Assembly: GCA_023393125.1 (NCBI GenBank)
Contig: JAEWMQ010000061.1
Coordinates: 1 to 21,472, forward strand
Direction: 5' to 3'
DNA length: 21,472 nucleotides
From: Bacillota bacterium
GTDB lineage: Bacteria; Bacillota; Clostridia; Lachnospirales; Cellulosilyticaceae
The position numbers and the translations under genes were made by a program. The notes under the pieces are model-generated. The model saw nothing but the letters and a program-made list of their open reading frames with translations. It was not told the DNA's origin and ran no database searches. Shown here one piece after another: positions 8,511 through 16,479 of this stretch; positions within the stretch are counted from its first letter, which is position 1; each line of letters begins with the position of its first letter.

Positions 8511-8656
8511 TATTGTGAATGAAGAGAAACGGAGAAAATCCTTCGTTAAGAATTTCTGAGCTCTATACGTTATTATTGCTAGAACGAGATATGATAGAAT
8601 GGCTTATAAGTTTAAAATACCATTATATTTTTCTCGCGCCGCTTTACTGTTAGAAA

Positions 8657-8904
8657 CGTTTATGAGCTTAATAACGTTTGGAAGAAATGAGAGGAGGAGG
8701 GATATCTGGAAGGGTGACTTGGGAGAATTTTTTAGAGGCGCTTGGCGAACGATTTGGATGGGTTTTAGCACGAGTGTTTGACCAACGGGAGTTTTCGTGC
8801 GTTCATCCAAATAAGTGAGCCTAGTGCCTCTAAAAATTTGAACCGGAACACTGGAAGATAGCCCTTCTCCTCTCATTTCCTCCCAGCAGCCTTCCTCATA
8901 AACG
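8657..8904 (+). ncRNA. Large rod-shaped structured RNA candidate of unknown family
   Basis: A nested series of long helices spans 248 bases. Outer stem: 8657-8666 with 8895-8904, 10 bp perfect. Main stem: 8684-8707 with 8856-8879, 24 bp with one mismatch and one G-T pair. A large internal loop of about 21 and 19 nt follows (8708-8728, 8837-8855). Next stem: 8729-8746 with 8819-8836, 18 bp with one mismatch. Then 8752-8760 with 8804-8812, 9 bp, and 8768-8773 with 8795-8800, 6 bp, with a 21-nt terminal loop. The region looks richer in G and C than its flanks, as is usual for structured RNA in AT-rich genomes. The plus strand is preferred because a T-rich stretch (ATATATTTTTG) follows the outer stem. 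The rod with a central bubble resembles the 6S RNA plan, but no sequence match is claimed. A non-autonomous mobile element with long inverted ends is the main alternative. Confidence 0.55.
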
Positions 8905-8957
8905 CATAGGCAAATATATTTTTGTAAGACTGAATAGTTCTAATGATGACATTTAAA

Positions 8958-10148
8958 CTATATTGATAGTTTTATAGGCGGAAGAACTTCTAGATAATTC
9001 GTAAACTCTCTTATATTGTTATCAATTGCTTCTAGCATATCGTTTGTAATAGTTATGCCTGGCTCCCACCACCAATTTTTAATTATTAATGGTGTATTTC
9101 TCCTTACCTTCTCTGGTTCAAATCTAGCAATTATTCTATCCCCATATAAAACGGGTAAAACATAATAGCCGTATTTTCTTTTTTCTACAGGCGTATAGAC
9201 CTCCCAACGATATTCAAAATCAAACAGCTTAGAGATCATCTCCCTATCCCATAGCAAATTATCAAGGGGAGCTAAAAATTTTGCCTTATTCTCACTAAAA
9301 CTTGTTTTAAAAAAACTCATATCTTCTTTTGCCACATAAAAAGGAGTTTTTATATCCTCTACAAATATCTGTATTATTTCTCCCTTTTCAACTAAATCCT
9401 GCAATACCCTTTGTCTAAGTTTACTCTCTGATAAAAACTGTCCTTGCCAAGCACCTCCCCTTTTATCCCATAATAAACCAACACTACGCACTCGGCGCTT
9501 TATATACCAATATAGAAATTCTTCTTCGCTTTTAAAGTCTTCCCTATGTAAATCTTCTTTTGATAAAACATGAGTTGTAAAATCATATACTTTTTGAGTT
9601 CCTATTTTATTTGCTACACATAATTCACCTATGTTATATAGATAATCAAGCGCAGCACTTGAAAGTTTCTTATGTCCCCAACGACTTTCTCTATTTTCAC
9701 CAATAGAAATATCTTTTGAACCTATTCTGCCTTTTGTAGCAATACGCTCTCTTATTTCATCTAATATATCAAGTGCACCAAGTTGATTACGATAATTCAA
9801 AGTTCTTTTTGTACTTTCCGCTTGGGATGTTCTTACCCTATGAAACCTATTAAAGTCTTCTGCTAAGTAAATACACATTTCTTTATCAAATCCATCCACT
9901 AGTTTATGCTGTTTATATAAGAGTTCTTCTAGCATTTCTGGTTTATAACCTTTAACCCTCGCTTGTAATACTAAATCTGCATTTCTTCCCACTACATTTA
10001 GTGGGTCATATTGAATACTTCCTACCTGCTTGAAATAAGCCATTATTCCTGAAACACCCACGTAATCCTGACTATCATTTAAATTGTGATAGTTAATAAG
10101 AAACTGCCTAGCTTGCTTTTTCGATATCATTTGTTTTGGATCACTCAT
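8958..10148 (-). CDS. YcaQ/AlkZ-like winged-helix DNA glycosylase family protein
   Basis: A 396-residue protein of the HTH_42 (former DUF1006) family, whose studied members are DNA glycosylases that unhook alkylated bases or interstrand crosslinks (E. coli YcaQ/AlkX, Streptomyces AlkZ). The N-terminal winged-helix region contains IQYDPLNVVGRNADL, with Gln46-Tyr-Asp48 at the place of the family's catalytic Q-x-Q or Q-x-D motif. The centre holds RWGHKKLSSAALDYL and a winged helix ending in GGAWQGQFL. The C-terminal part has FLAPLDNLLWDREM and the usual YGYYVLPVLYGDRIIARFEPE segment. The full family length is present. Start at ATG 10148 with AGGGGAGA (10153-10160) 4 nt upstream, the only good site. 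It is likely transcribed alone, since the glpK terminator lies between the two genes. Confidence 0.85.
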   Translation of the reverse strand: MSDPKQMISKKQARQFLINYHNLNDSQDYVGVSGIMAYFKQVGSIQYDPLNVVGRNADLVLQARVKGYKPEMLEELLYKQHKLVDGFDKEMCIYLAEDFNRFHRVRTSQAESTKRTLNYRNQLGALDILDEIRERIATKGRIGSKDISIGENRESRWGHKKLSSAALDYLYNIGELCVANKIGTQKVYDFTTHVLSKEDLHREDFKSEEEFLYWYIKRRVRSVGLLWDKRGGAWQGQFLSESKLRQRVLQDLVEKGEIIQIFVEDIKTPFYVAKEDMSFFKTSFSENKAKFLAPLDNLLWDREMISKLFDFEYRWEVYTPVEKRKYGYYVLPVLYGDRIIARFEPEKVRRNTPLIIKNWWWEPGITITNDMLEAIDNNIREFTNYLEVLPPIKLSI

Positions 10149-10257
10149 AAAATCTCCCCTTTATTTTCATTATCTCAAAAGATATATGACAATATCATGT
10201 CATCATTTGATAGCTAATTCTTCGAAACATGGTCTTTAGTGATAATCTATAATAAAA

Positions 10258-10298
10258 GCACAAAAAAGATAGCTCTTTCAACTTTATCTTTTTTGTGC
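10258..10298 (-). terminator. Intrinsic terminator of glpK
   Basis: GCACAAAAAAGATA (10258-10271) pairs perfectly with TATCTTTTTTGTGC (10285-10298), a 14-bp stem with a 13-nt loop. Read on the minus strand the stem is followed by TTTTATTAT. It lies 21 bases after the glpK stop. Confidence 0.85.
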
Positions 10299-10319
10299 CT
10301 CACTTTAGGTGCTCTATTT

Positions 10320-11831
10320 TTATTGCTCTAATTTATCTTCCATCTCCCAAGCCATACAACGTTTAACAGCTCTTTTCCAACCTCTATAAGCCTTATCTCG
10401 TTTTTCTTCTTCTAAACTTGGTGTAAAGGTATGATCAACTCGCCATTCTTCTAAAATCTCATGTTTATCTTTCCAATAGCCTACTGCTAAGCCAGCCAAA
10501 TAAGCTGCCCCAAGTGCTGTAGTTTCAACAACCTTAGGTCTTACCACTTCTGCTCCAATAATATCTGCTTGAAACTGCATAAGGAAATTATTCTTACTAG
10601 CTCCTCCATCTACTTTAATGGAAACAAGCTTATGACCTACATCATCTATCATGGCATCAATGACATCCCTACATTGATAGCCTATAGACTCTAAGGATGC
10701 CCTAATAATATGATTTCTGTTAGTTCCTCTTGTTAAGCCAACGATGCCTCCTCTAGCATACATATCCCAGTAAGGTGCTCCTAATCCTACAAAGGCTGGT
10801 ACCACATAGACACCCCCACTATCTTTTACCTTACTAGCAAAATAATCTGTATCAGAAGAATCATTCACTAGTCTTATTTCATCTCTAAGCCACTGCACCA
10901 CTGCTCCGCCTACAAATACAGAACCTTCTAGTGCATATTGTACTTTTCCTTCTAATCCAATAGCAATCGTTGTTAAAAGTCCATTTTTACTTTTTACTAG
11001 CTCATCACCTGTATTCATCAGTACAAAGCAACCTGTACCATAAGTATTTTTTACATTCCCCTTATCAAAGCAGCCTTGTCCAAATAAAGCAGCTTGTTGA
11101 TCACCTGCTGCGCCTCCTATAGGTACACGTATCCCACCTTTTGTTCCTAAATTAGCGTAGCCATATATTTCAGAGGAGTTTTTCACTTCTGGAAGCATAC
11201 ATCTTGGAATATCAAATAAATGTAATAAAGTTTGGTCCCACTCTAGCGTATTAATATTAAAAATCATTGTCCTAGAAGCATTGGTATAATCTGTTACATG
11301 TACTTTCCCATTAGTCAATTTCCAAATCAGCCACGTATCTACTGTTCCAAAAAGGAGTTCGCCTTTTTTAGCTCTTTCTCTAGCACCTTCCACATGATCC
11401 AGTATCCACTTAATTTTAGTAGCGGAAAAATAAGCATCTAGGACAAGTCCTGTATTTTGTTTAATATATTCTTCCCATCCTTTTGCTTTTAGTTCCTCAC
11501 AAAAGTCAGCTGTTCTCCTGCATTGCCATACAATTGCATTGTAGATAGGCACTCCAGTTACTTTGTCCCAAATAATGGTGGTTTCTCTTTGATTCGTGAT
11601 GCCTATAGCTGCAATATTTTCTTGTGTTAAGTTATTCTGCGCCATTACCTCTTGAAGTACTCCATATTGAGAAGCCCATATTTCCATTGGGTCATGTTCT
11701 ACCCAGCCTTCCTTAGGATAAATCTGTGTAAATTCCTTCTGGCTACTTCCTACCATCTGTTGCTGTTTATCAAAAATAATGGCTCTTGAACTAGTTGTTC
11801 CTTGATCTATCGCTATAATATATTTCTCCAT
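10320..11831 (-). CDS. glpK: Glycerol kinase
   Basis: GlpK phosphorylates glycerol with ATP to give sn-glycerol 3-phosphate in the cytoplasm. The 503-residue protein matches the family length of about 500 and shows its landmarks: DQGTTSSRAIIFD (N-terminal ATP motif), ITNQRETTIIWD, WQCRRTADFC, GTVDTWLIWKLTNG, GAAGDQQAALFGQGCF, TYGTGCF, and the C-terminal KVDGGASKNNFLMQFQAD. The start chosen is ATG 11831, giving the usual beginning EKYIIAIDQG, with AAAGGGTGG 5 nt upstream. An ATG at 11867 in frame, with its own AGGAG, would add 12 residues that the family does not normally have and remains an alternative. No glpF or glpD neighbour is seen, so the gene stands alone between terminator 10258-10298 and its own promoter region. 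Confidence 0.97.
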   Translation of the reverse strand: MEKYIIAIDQGTTSSRAIIFDKQQQMVGSSQKEFTQIYPKEGWVEHDPMEIWASQYGVLQEVMAQNNLTQENIAAIGITNQRETTIIWDKVTGVPIYNAIVWQCRRTADFCEELKAKGWEEYIKQNTGLVLDAYFSATKIKWILDHVEGARERAKKGELLFGTVDTWLIWKLTNGKVHVTDYTNASRTMIFNINTLEWDQTLLHLFDIPRCMLPEVKNSSEIYGYANLGTKGGIRVPIGGAAGDQQAALFGQGCFDKGNVKNTYGTGCFVLMNTGDELVKSKNGLLTTIAIGLEGKVQYALEGSVFVGGAVVQWLRDEIRLVNDSSDTDYFASKVKDSGGVYVVPAFVGLGAPYWDMYARGGIVGLTRGTNRNHIIRASLESIGYQCRDVIDAMIDDVGHKLVSIKVDGGASKNNFLMQFQADIIGAEVVRPKVVETTALGAAYLAGLAVGYWKDKHEILEEWRVDHTFTPSLEEEKRDKAYRGWKRAVKRCMAWEMEDKLEQ

Positions 11832-12096
11832 TTTTACCACCCTTTTATCAATTAACTTCTCACCCATTTTTCTCCTAGGTTATCTTACCTTTTTATATTT
11901 GTATTATATACCTTTTTGGCTACCTACTAAACTTTTTTATCTTTTATTAGTGTTTCCTGTTGAAAATTATATTAAAGTGAATTTTTATATTGTTTTAGTT
12001 TTTACAGGCGTATCTTTATCATATTCTCTATGTATTCTATACATGAAATATCCTATCATGGGTTATAGATAAACTATTATAAAGGAGCGTGCTAAA
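11832..12096. promoter_or_regulatory. Divergent promoter region between glpK and the glycosidase-like gene
   Basis: On the minus strand a TATAAT box with a weak -35 (TTTAGT, 17 nt spacing) lies upstream of glpK. On the plus side a 15-bp dyad ATGTAT-TCT-ATACAT occurs at 12030-12044, about 50 bases before the next start, and could be an operator for that gene. No riboswitch or other structure was seen. Confidence 0.4.
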
Positions 12097-13821
12097 ATGA
12101 ATACTGCAAATTTTTCAACTGCCATTTATTTTAATGAGTACGAAATTAACTATATTAGTCAAAATAACTTATGGGATTTTTTAGATGAAAAACTTAAGTG
12201 GCTCCTTGCTCATGCACCTATTCAGAAAATCTATCTAGAAACTCATCGTAGTGGTACATATGTTTCAAAAGAAACACTTATGAAAATGAAAGATTTATGC
12301 CTCAAAAACAACCTTGAAACAGCTGGAGGCGTCACTTTAACTACCACCCTTACAAATCATAATTCTGATTTATTCACCACATTTTGCTATTCTAACCCCA
12401 AAGATTTAGAAGCTGTTAAAGCTATTGTACGATATACAGCTGAGCTTTTTGATAGCTATGTTATCGATGATTTTTTCTTTACTCACTGTAAATGTGAGCT
12501 TTGTATTAAGGAGAAAAAAGATTTATCTTGGGCAGAGTATCGCACACAGCTTCTTAAAAAAGTCTCTGAAAAAATTATTATTAAAGAATCTAAAGCTGTT
12601 AATCCTAATGTACAAGTTATTATTAAATACCCTAATTGGTATGATGAATATCAACAATCCGGTTATAACTTAGAAATGGGCTCTACCTTATTTGATGGGA
12701 TTTATACAGGAACAGAAACCAGGGACCCTCTTCATACACAGCAAAACTTGCAGCGCTATTCTTCTTACTTTACGATGCGCTATTTAGAAAATACTAGACC
12801 AAATGGCAATATGGGCGGTTGGTTTGATACACTAGATTGTAGTTACAATTTAAATAGTGTAGCCGAACAAGCTTATCTGACACTGTTTAGTAAAGCTAAA
12901 GAAGCTACTATTTATTCTCTAGGTACACTTATTAGAGAAGATCCTATAGCCGTTCCTCTTCTAGGCTATGCTTTTGAACATGTTGATAAACTGCTGCCTA
13001 TGCTAGGAAATCCTATAGGAATAGCTACTTATAAGCCCTTCCACTCTTCCGGTGAGAATTATCTTCATGGTTCTTTAGGTATGCTGGGTATTCCCTTTGA
13101 GCCTACTCCGTATTTCCCTATGGAAGCACCTACACTTTTCTTAACGGCTTCTGCTGCTTGTGACAAACATATTATTAGCACGCTGAAGGATTACTTAAAA
13201 GGTAAACATACACTTATTATTACTTCTGGTTTTGTAAAAGCTATGTCTCAAAAAGGATTAGATGAGTTAATAGACATTAAAGTAACTGATTCTAAAATAA
13301 GTTCTAATCATTTTGGTATTGGCTGGCATAACTGTGCCTATAATCACTATTGTACTGCCCCGGAACCTATTACTTTTCCTCTACTTGAATTTGCTACAAA
13401 TGATACTCAAAATACGATTGCAGCTCTTACTAACAACAAAAGCTATCCTCTTCTTCTACAAACTAACTATCATAATAGTCAAGTATATGTTTTAAATATA
13501 CCTGATGAATATGGCAGCTTAGAGAAACTACCTCAAGATGTACTGAGTTATATAAGAAAACTATGTCTTAAAGATTTTAAACTAGAGATTAATGGCCCTG
13601 CTCCTTTTAGTGTATTTCTTTATGATAACCAGACTATCATTCTCTATAACTTCACAGATTATGCAGGGGAGTATTCATTAAGAACTGATAACAACTGCTG
13701 TAAACTACAAGATCTAGAGCGCAATACCATCCTTACTGACGAGCTTATCAATAATAGAAATACTTTTAACTTAAAAATCAATTCTCATCGTTTTAAAGTA
13801 TTAAGAGTAATACCTCACTAA
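12097..13821 (+). CDS. Glycosidase-like TIM-barrel protein of unknown specificity
   Basis: A 574-residue protein without signal peptide, probably cytoplasmic. The first 340 residues look like a TIM-barrel of glycoside-hydrolase type: KIYLETHRSGTYVS, then YVIDDFFFTHCKCELC near 120-137, VIIKYPNWYDEYQ, GIYTGTETRD, GGWFDTLDCS and ATIYSLGTLI. Acidic residues in IDDFF and GTETRD are candidates for catalysis. The C-x-C-x2-C cluster just after IDDFF may bind a metal. Residues about 345-420 resemble the amidotransferase-like middle domain of GH42-type enzymes (LKDYLKGKHTLIITSGF), and a beta-rich C-terminal domain follows. AAAGGAG at 12081-12087 stands 9 nt before the ATG. A relative of uncharacterised clostridial GH-like proteins is the best reading; substrate and true family are not known. 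Confidence 0.55.
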   Translation: MNTANFSTAIYFNEYEINYISQNNLWDFLDEKLKWLLAHAPIQKIYLETHRSGTYVSKETLMKMKDLCLKNNLETAGGVTLTTTLTNHNSDLFTTFCYSNPKDLEAVKAIVRYTAELFDSYVIDDFFFTHCKCELCIKEKKDLSWAEYRTQLLKKVSEKIIIKESKAVNPNVQVIIKYPNWYDEYQQSGYNLEMGSTLFDGIYTGTETRDPLHTQQNLQRYSSYFTMRYLENTRPNGNMGGWFDTLDCSYNLNSVAEQAYLTLFSKAKEATIYSLGTLIREDPIAVPLLGYAFEHVDKLLPMLGNPIGIATYKPFHSSGENYLHGSLGMLGIPFEPTPYFPMEAPTLFLTASAACDKHIISTLKDYLKGKHTLIITSGFVKAMSQKGLDELIDIKVTDSKISSNHFGIGWHNCAYNHYCTAPEPITFPLLEFATNDTQNTIAALTNNKSYPLLLQTNYHNSQVYVLNIPDEYGSLEKLPQDVLSYIRKLCLKDFKLEINGPAPFSVFLYDNQTIILYNFTDYAGEYSLRTDNNCCKLQDLERNTILTDELINNRNTFNLKINSHRFKVLRVIPH

Positions 13822-13842
13822 GACTTGTTTTGAATATGATAA

Positions 13843-13896
13843 AAGCCTTGAGTTTTAGCTTGTAAAACAATGTTTATAAGCTAAAACTCAAGGCTT
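13843..13896. terminator. Terminator-like hairpin after the glycosidase-like gene
   Basis: A perfect 19-bp stem (13843-13861 with 13878-13896; arm AAGCCTTGAGTTTTAGCTT) with a 16-nt loop, 22 bases after the stop. The 3' side is only mildly T-rich (CTTGCTATCTC). It may serve both this gene and the minus-strand genes coming from the right. Confidence 0.7.
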
Positions 13897-14096
13897 CTTG
13901 CTATCTCATCTCTCTTATCCGAAAAAAGATTCTCTATATAGCAGTACTACTCTCAAGTTTCCTCTATACTAAAGTAAACTCATATTAATTACATATACTC
14001 ATTTCAACGCTGTTCATATTGTAGACTTTTTCAATGAAACCATCTGTTTTCTAACTTGATTTGAGTCTCCTTGGGATCTTAGTTCTTATTTGTTTA

Positions 14097-14528
14097 TTAA
14101 ATATTATCATCATTTATACTTTTATTTCTATAAACTAAATCATCTCGCTCACTAAAGCCCATGCTTTCCCAAAATTGATTACCTAATTTATTATTACTAA
14201 AAGACACTAATGCTACCTTATTAATCCCCTGATTTTTAAGTGCTTTTAACGTAACTTCTACTAATTGTTTACCTATCCCCTTTCTCCTTGCTCCTTCTTT
14301 AACAGCCATATGATAAATAAACGCTCTTCTACCATCATGCCCGCTCAATATAACGCCTACTGTTCTATGATTAATTTGTGCAATAAAGTTGGTATCAGGA
14401 TTTCTTAATAAAAACTTTGAAATTCCTTCATAAGAATCATCTAAGCTACGTAGCCCCATCATAGGTATTTCATTCCATAAAGCAAAAGCTTCTTCATAAT
14501 CTTCAATAGTCATTACTCTTATCTCCAT
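14097..14528 (-). CDS. GNAT-family N-acetyltransferase
   Basis: A 143-residue single-domain acetyltransferase using acetyl-CoA. The start EIRVMTIEDYEEAFALW is typical of the GNAT fold, and the CoA pyrophosphate loop is present as ARRKGIGKQLVE (R/Q-x-x-G-x-G/A), followed by VALVSFSNNKLGNQFWESMGF, the usual end of the fold. The substrate is unknown. The ATG at 14528 is chosen because GGGGTGAG stands 5 nt before it; a GTG at 14537 in frame has no good site. The gene lies 39 bases downstream of the transglutaminase-like remnant and is probably co-transcribed with it. Confidence 0.85.
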   Translation of the reverse strand: MEIRVMTIEDYEEAFALWNEIPMMGLRSLDDSYEGISKFLLRNPDTNFIAQINHRTVGVILSGHDGRRAFIYHMAVKEGARRKGIGKQLVEVTLKALKNQGINKVALVSFSNNKLGNQFWESMGFSERDDLVYRNKSINDDNI

Positions 14529-14567
14529 ATAGCTCACCCCATCTATCTTCTTAGTAAGTATTTCTTA

Positions 14568-14852
14568 TCATTTTATTTCTGTTGGTAACTGATACTTTAC
14601 CATTTCTATACAATTATCATGATTATTTAGTGTATCAATAACTATCTGTAGTGGTCTCACGTAAACCTTGCTATAATCTTTTTCATTGTAAAAAGTCCTA
14701 ATCTCAAAAGCTAATTTGATTTTTTCAATCTCATTATTACATGTTTTAAATAATTCCTCTGCCTTATTCTTAATAACTGCATTAGTATAATCTACCCATT
14801 CATTTTCTTCTAGGTAATCTTGTAAATAATCACTTTCAAATACTAATTTCAT
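14568..14852 (-). CDS. Short remnant of a transglutaminase-like protein (core deleted)
   Basis: A 94-residue frame. The beginning (KLVFESDYLQDYLEENEWVD, then a KNKAEELFKTCNNEIEKIKLAFE segment) matches my memory of the N-terminal helix of bacterial transglutaminase-like proteins, in which AFEFVRDEI normally follows. The end (YNEKDYSKVYV, then NHDNCIEMVKYQLPTEI) matches the extreme C-terminus of the same proteins, which end near NNTDCIEM...LP. The central domain of about 90-100 residues with the Cys-His-Asp triad is missing, and the two ends are joined in frame at KLAFEIR. The remaining protein cannot be a transglutaminase. The ATG at 14852 follows AAAGGGGA by 4 nt. If the family call is wrong, this is simply a small acidic protein of unknown function. 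Confidence 0.6.
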   Translation of the reverse strand: MKLVFESDYLQDYLEENEWVDYTNAVIKNKAEELFKTCNNEIEKIKLAFEIRTFYNEKDYSKVYVRPLQIVIDTLNNHDNCIEMVKYQLPTEIK

Positions 14853-15143
14853 AGTTTCCCCTTTCATATACATATAGCATGTAATACATAAGATTTAGCA
14901 TCTCTTCCCTCTTGCTTTTACTCTCAAACATAATATTTCTTTACCACTTATATTTAACCTAATCATCCCTCCTCTACATAACTTTAAGTAATACAGATTC
15001 AATTTCACACCATTATTAATACTTATTCATGTAATTTAATATTTATTCAAATTATCATTATCTAAAACTTTTGTCAATACTTTCTTTTATCATCTCTAAA
15101 TAAGGGTGTTATTATCATTATTTCTTTAATTTACTTAACTTAT
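14853..15143 (-). promoter_or_regulatory. AT-rich upstream region with a candidate promoter
   Basis: On the minus strand TTGACA (15072-15077) is followed after 17 nt by TAATTT (15049-15054), giving a leader of about 190 nt before the transglutaminase-like start. No reading frame, riboswitch or repeat was recognised in the rest. Confidence 0.4.
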
Positions 15144-15145
15144 AA

Positions 15146-15185
15146 TAAAAAAATCGAGTTAGATTATTAACAACTAACTCGATTT
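15146..15185 (-). terminator. Intrinsic terminator of the rsgA-GNAT-eutH operon
   Basis: A perfect 12-bp stem (AAATCGAGTTAG 15151-15162 with CTAACTCGATTT 15174-15185). On the minus strand it runs into a block of seven T. It is 175 bases after the eutH stop; the bases 15186-15359 between them hold nothing recognisable. Confidence 0.8.
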
Positions 15186-15359
15186 CTCATTTTTACTATT
15201 TTATTTATCTTATTTTTAATGTATAAATAACAAAACATACTACTCTACATCTATTATATTTAATCTATTATTTATCTTTTATTTCAAGTAGGTGTTTTCA
15301 TTCAAAATACACTTTTCAAAAGCATAGATTATACTATAAAACTTATATTTATACTTGTT

Positions 15360-16439
15360 TTACACACTATCCTCTGACTTTGTCATAAGTAGTGCCAATA
15401 GAATAGCTATAAACCCACTACTTAACTTAGCTGTAATCATTGGCAATAGCATATTAGGTGCCACGTCAGCTGCATAACCTAGATGTGCTGCAAATACAGC
15501 AATACCACTTACAAAAAAAGCTGTAGTAACGACTTTGCCTCGTTCATTCATTTCTCCAAAAAGTTTAAATACAGGTAGCACACTAATACAAGAAAATAAA
15601 ATTCCTCCAATAGAAGCTGCATTTAACCCTAGTAATTCACCTAACTTTTCAAAAGGTCTTTTGAGTACATTTAAAATAAGTGTCATAAGTGGTAAACTTC
15701 CTAAGAGTACAATACAAATACCTGCAACTGTCTCCATACAGCTCATAATACTTGGCATATTAGGGATTGTCTCAATCTTAGTTAAATATGTAAACGCCGC
15801 TAAACCAAGTCCTACTGTTGTAATGATTTTGATACCTTGTCCAAAATAATTAAATCCCTTTACCATTTGCTCCTGTTTAAAAATAAGACCTATCATTAAA
15901 CATAGTGCAATAAGTAAAATAGGAATACTATTGATAAGAACAACTTTAAAAGGTATCCCCATTAAAATCCCACCTATAATACTTCCAATAGGAATAGGAA
16001 CTAAACCTATTAATAGTCCCTTTGCAAAGTAAGTATGATCCTCTTTTGGAATCAGGCCTAATCCAACAGGAATAGTAAAAACAATTGTAGCTCCCAACAT
16101 AGTTGAAACAATCAGACCTGAAAACTGTCCTACTTGTACATTTTCTGCTAATGCCATGGCTAAAGGATATCCTCCCATATCAATAGCTAAAATACTTGCA
16201 AACATAGCAGGGTCAGCTCCTAACAAGTGAAAAACAGGTACAATAAGTGGCTTTAATACTTCTGCAAGAAAGGGGGATAAGCAAATAATCCCCACCATAC
16301 TTAAAGCAGTAGGCCCCAAGCACATAAACCCTTCTTCGAATTTTGCACCTAACCCCCACTTATTACCTAGAATACGGTCAATAGCTCCAATTATAACTCC
16401 TATTCCCATAATAGACATTAAGACTTCATTTAATGACAT
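15360..16439 (-). CDS. eutH: Ethanolamine permease EutH
   Basis: A 359-residue inner-membrane protein with about ten hydrophobic segments. EutH imports ethanolamine, mainly at low external concentration. Family features: start SLNEVLMSIMGIGVIIGAID, the conserved GLGAKFEEGFMCLGPTALSM and the loop SILAIDMGGYPLAMALAE, then LLGLNAASIGGILFSCI. Start chosen at ATG 16439 with AAGGAG (16449-16454) 9 nt upstream; an ATG at 16472 has no good site. It is the third gene of an operon behind rsgA and a GNAT, separated by 40 bases from the latter. No eutABC lyase genes or microcompartment genes are in the window, so its part in ethanolamine breakdown cannot be confirmed here. Confidence 0.92.
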   Translation of the reverse strand: MSLNEVLMSIMGIGVIIGAIDRILGNKWGLGAKFEEGFMCLGPTALSMVGIICLSPFLAEVLKPLIVPVFHLLGADPAMFASILAIDMGGYPLAMALAENVQVGQFSGLIVSTMLGATIVFTIPVGLGLIPKEDHTYFAKGLLIGLVPIPIGSIIGGILMGIPFKVVLINSIPILLIALCLMIGLIFKQEQMVKGFNYFGQGIKIITTVGLGLAAFTYLTKIETIPNMPSIMSCMETVAGICIVLLGSLPLMTLILNVLKRPFEKLGELLGLNAASIGGILFSCISVLPVFKLFGEMNERGKVVTTAFFVSGIAVFAAHLGYAADVAPNMLLPMITAKLSSGFIAILLALLMTKSEDSV

Positions 16440-16479
16440 ACGATAACTCTCCTTAAATATAAAATCTATCATTGTTTCT

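Noticed and set aside
8599..8781. 60-codon plus-strand frame in the same region
   Set aside because: No ribosome site, no family resemblance, overlaps the structured element.
8604..8876. 90-codon minus-strand frame starting MRGEGLSSS
   Set aside because: It runs along the arms of the rod-shaped structure, has a ribosome site too close to its ATG, and shows no domain or plausible protein composition. The open frame is better explained by RNA structure and chance.
11832..11867. Upstream glpK start adding 12 residues
   Set aside because: It has an AGGAG site, but the extension is not part of the glycerol kinase family and a good site precedes the standard start at 11831. Kept only as an alternative.
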